This document shows positions 6,090 to 8,184 of a stretch of 8,184 nt of DNA, in pieces. The stretch covers positions 1 to 8,184 of the forward strand of contig VFZQ01000211.1 in assembly GCA_016871135.1 (NCBI GenBank). Direction: 5' to 3'. The DNA comes from Acidobacteriota bacterium. Lineage in GTDB: Bacteria > Acidobacteriota > Terriglobia > Bryobacterales > Bryobacteraceae. The notes beneath the pieces are model-generated. The model did no database searches. It was not told where the DNA came from and saw only the letters and a program-made list of their open reading frames with translations. The position numbers and the translations under genes were made by a program. Positions within the stretch are counted from its first letter, which is position 1. Every line of letters begins with the position of its first letter.

Positions 6090-7984
6090 CCGTTTCCCTC
6101 TCCGGTCAAACCGAATACACGCCTTGGATCACCAGCGTCGCCAAGGCACAACTGGCCACACGCAAGGCCGGTATTCAGAGAATTCGCACGCGCGCCGAAG
6201 CGGAGGAACATCAGCAACGCACGCGTGCGAAGATCCTCGACGTGTTTGGCGGTTTGCCCGCCGATCGTGGGCCACTGAATGCCCGCATCACCGGCGTGCT
6301 AGACGCGGGCGCATACAAGATCGAAAAAGTGATGTTCGAGAGCCTGCCCAAGTATTGGGTCACGGGAAATTTGTATGTGCCGAAGTCGCCGGGCAAACAC
6401 CCCGCGGTACTCTACGCAATTGGTCACTGGAACGAAGGCAAGCCGGCCGCGCAGCGGATGGCCGCGAACCTCGCCATGCAGGGCTTCGTGGTACTGGCGT
6501 TTGATCCCATGGGCCAGGGCGAGCGATTTCAGGGCTACTGGACCAAGGCCGGTGTGTCGCTGCTCCCACCAGGCGTCCCGCAGCATTGGACCGCGGGTAC
6601 GGCCGCGTTTCTGATCAATCAGACACTATCGTCGTATTTCGTTTGGGACGGAATTCGCTCGATCGACTACCTCCTCACTCGTCCGGAGGTCGACGGCGAA
6701 CGCATCGGCTGCACCGGCTGCTCGGGCGGCGGCACGCAGGCGACCTATATTTCGGCGCTCGATCCAAGAGTGAAAGTAGCCGCGCCGCTTTGCTACATGC
6801 AATCGTTCGATGTTCTCTTCGACGGACCCATTGGCGACTCCGAACAAAGCCCTCCAGGCTTTATTGGCGCGGGCCTCGATCAAACCGACTACGTAGAGTC
6901 GTTTGCGCCAAAGCCTTGGTTCATCGGTTCGACCAAGGAAGACTTCTTCTCTCCCGCGGGTGCAAAGCCGCTCTATGAAGAGGCTCGGAACTTCTACGAA
7001 ATCTTCGGCGCACAGGATCGCATCAAGTGGGTCGTCGGACCTGGCGGCCACGGTACGCCGATCGAGATTCGTGAGGGCGTTTATGAGTGGTTTAACCGAT
7101 GGCTGAATAACGGTTCGGATTGGAAAGAGCGGCCCGTCAAGATGTTTGCCAACGAAGACTTGCATGTCACCGCAACCGGGCAACTCGCCGGTGAGTCTCG
7201 CGATCTTATTGACATCTTGAGGGAACAACGCGCCGCGCGTCCCGTCACGGGTACGATCGACGAATACGTCAAGCGTCTCGCCGTAGTCGGGCCACACTCG
7301 GCCGCGCCGGCAACCGTTAGCGAGGAAACGAAAGACGGCCTGCAGGTTCGCAAAGTAATGCTCGAAACAGAACCGGGCGTGAACGTTTCAGGCTGGATCG
7401 TAAAGCCCGTGGGCCGTTCCAATCTTCCCGGCGTCGTACACTTTGAAACCACGGCCAAGCTCTCCGCGCGCGCCGTCGAAATCGCAAAAGCCGGCGCCGA
7501 AGTGTTCGCCGTAATGCCTCGGGCGTTTCCCGCGCCTGCGCAATTCATTGAGCACGGCGATTGGCAAGCCGCCACGCGAGCTTGGTTAACCGGCCGCAAC
7601 CTGGCGGCGATGCGCGCTGTCGATCTAGCCGCGGCCGCGCGTGCGATCGGCGCGACGCGCGGCGTGGCCGATGGCCCGCACGCCGTCGCATTGCTGCTCG
7701 CCTCACGCCTCGAACCGAAACTAAACAAACTTTGGCTTGAACGCGCGCCGTACAGCTTTGAACCAGTCTATTCCGCGCCGCGTCACATCGGCCTGCACGA
7801 CGCCGTCATGCCCGGGTTCTACACGAGGTGGGACATCGCCGATCTAGCCGAGGGCCGCGACGCCGTCTGGATGCAGCCGAACGATTGGAACCGCAACATC
7901 GTCAAGCTAAGCGGACCGCGCTTTCGGTACCGTGTGTTCGACGAACTGAACGAAAACATGGTGATCTGGCTTTTTGGCCAATAG
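6062..7984 (+). CDS. Secreted two-domain alpha/beta hydrolase, acetylxylan-esterase-like
   Basis: This 640-residue protein begins with a signal peptide (MRFAACFLLTVSLSGQ, 1-16), which fixes ATG 6062. The first alpha/beta-hydrolase domain spans about 85-350. It contains YWVTGNLYVPK (98-108), LAFDPMGQGER (145-155) and the nucleophile elbow GCTGCSGGG (216-224) with Ser221. PKPWFIGSTKEDFF (283-296) holds the likely acid Asp294 or Glu293, and GPGGHG (326-331) holds His330. This layout fits acetylxylan-esterase-like (AXE1/Abhydrolase_7) enzymes, which remove acyl groups from plant polysaccharides; the true substrate is unknown. Residues about 425-640 look like a second, degenerate hydrolase domain: GWIVKP strand, a helix where the Ser elbow should be (ADGPHAVALLLAS, no Ser nucleophile), and DIADLAEGRDAVWMQP. 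It overlaps the glycosyltransferase by 28 bases and is 3 bases before the next gene, so co-transcription is likely. Confidence 0.86.
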   Translation: MRFAACFLLTVSLSGQTEYTPWITSVAKAQLATRKAGIQRIRTRAEAEEHQQRTRAKILDVFGGLPADRGPLNARITGVLDAGAYKIEKVMFESLPKYWVTGNLYVPKSPGKHPAVLYAIGHWNEGKPAAQRMAANLAMQGFVVLAFDPMGQGERFQGYWTKAGVSLLPPGVPQHWTAGTAAFLINQTLSSYFVWDGIRSIDYLLTRPEVDGERIGCTGCSGGGTQATYISALDPRVKVAAPLCYMQSFDVLFDGPIGDSEQSPPGFIGAGLDQTDYVESFAPKPWFIGSTKEDFFSPAGAKPLYEEARNFYEIFGAQDRIKWVVGPGGHGTPIEIREGVYEWFNRWLNNGSDWKERPVKMFANEDLHVTATGQLAGESRDLIDILREQRAARPVTGTIDEYVKRLAVVGPHSAAPATVSEETKDGLQVRKVMLETEPGVNVSGWIVKPVGRSNLPGVVHFETTAKLSARAVEIAKAGAEVFAVMPRAFPAPAQFIEHGDWQAATRAWLTGRNLAAMRAVDLAAAARAIGATRGVADGPHAVALLLASRLEPKLNKLWLERAPYSFEPVYSAPRHIGLHDAVMPGFYTRWDIADLAEGRDAVWMQPNDWNRNIVKLSGPRFRYRVFDELNENMVIWLFGQ

Positions 7985-7987
7985 ATC

Positions 7988-8184
7988 GTGCTGCGCTTTC
8001 TACTATTCATCGCCTCCATCGCCCATGCCGCCGAGATCAAAGGCCGCGTCGTCGATGCCGCTACCAACGAACCCATCGCACGCGCGCTCGTCCGGGCCGG
8101 TGGCGACACTATCACCACGGCTGACGGCCGCTTTGCCTTCGATGCCACAGCGAGCGAACTACAAGTCTCTTGTGTCGGTTATCG
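7988..8184 (+). CDS. Carboxypeptidase-regulatory-like domain protein, 3'-partial, likely TonB-dependent receptor N-terminus
   Basis: A GTG start at 7988 opens a frame to the right edge (65 codons plus two bases). It encodes a signal peptide (MLRFLLFIASIAHA, cleavage before AE) followed at once by a CarboxypepD_reg-like beta-sandwich. EIKGRVVDAATNEPIARALV (about 16-35), a TTADGRFAFDA strand pair and the ending LQVSCVGY (compare LVVSYVGY in the family) are visible. In Bacteroidetes and Acidobacteria this domain usually sits at the N-terminus of SusC/Oar-type TonB-dependent outer-membrane receptors, but other surface proteins also have it, so the class cannot be settled from 65 residues. It starts 3 bases after the esterase stop with no Shine-Dalgarno, which points to translational coupling or readthrough from the esterase. 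This suggests a joint role in substrate processing and uptake. Confidence 0.75.
   Translation, partial: MLRFLLFIASIAHAAEIKGRVVDAATNEPIARALVRAGGDTITTADGRFAFDATASELQVSCVGY

Noticed and set aside
6626..7297. 223-codon open frame on the minus strand, opposite the esterase
   Set aside because: It lies inside the esterase domain region, and its translation shows no recognisable motif.
7081..7728. 215-codon open frame on the minus strand, Ala/Ser/Arg-rich
   Set aside because: Antisense to the esterase C-terminal half; composition is that of a reverse-strand shadow.
1..8184. Defence system, mobile element, tRNA or CRISPR array
   Set aside because: No transposase, integrase, nuclease, direct-repeat array or cloverleaf-like sequence was seen; the gene content is metabolic and envelope-related.

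Overview
This window reads as ordinary, gene-dense chromosomal DNA from a GC-rich Gram-negative soil-type bacterium. The mix of genes fits the Acidobacteriota, order Bryobacterales (Solibacter-like), best. It includes a DUF362 protein, a PEP-CTERM surface protein, a secreted PQQ-like beta-propeller, a secreted nucleoside-hydrolase-like enzyme, a secreted two-domain esterase and the N-terminus of a carboxypeptidase-regulatory-domain (TonB receptor-like) protein. The phylum is inferred from gene content and style, not from a marker gene. There are no RNA genes, insertion sequences, phage genes, CRISPR arrays or defence genes, and no gene-free stretch longer than about 70 bases.

Layout. Bases 1-1080 (+) hold a DUF362 protein whose true start lies off the left edge. 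It converges on a two-gene minus-strand block: a PQQ-like propeller (3356-2130), then 62 bases downstream a PEP-CTERM protein (2067-1150). A perfect 7-base inverted repeat sits in the convergent gap. The propeller gene is divergent from a nucleoside-hydrolase-like gene (3386-4330, +), with only 29-47 bases between them. That gene overlaps tail-to-tail by 37 bases with a PAP2 phosphatase (4833-4294, -). Divergent from PAP2 is a plus-strand run of three tightly packed genes: a GT28/MGDG-synthase-type glycosyltransferase (4932-6089), a two-domain secreted esterase (6062-7984, 28-base overlap) and a carboxypeptidase-regulatory-like protein that leaves the window at 8184 (3-base gap).

How the genes may work together. 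The PAP2 phosphatase and the diacylglycerol-type glycosyltransferase form a plausible membrane glycolipid pair: phosphatidate to diacylglycerol to glycosyl-diacylglycerol. The esterase and the TonB-receptor-like gene look like an outer-surface deacylation and uptake pair. The propeller, nucleoside hydrolase, PEP-CTERM protein and esterase all carry, or may carry, export signals, so the window is weighted toward the cell envelope.

The most interesting pattern is regulatory. None of the genes has a convincing Shine-Dalgarno sequence. Four of them (nucleoside hydrolase, PAP2, glycosyltransferase, esterase) have a TACAAT-like -10 box placed 5-6 bases before the preferred start codon, the spacing expected for leaderless transcripts. 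I see no clear previously undescribed multi-gene system here.
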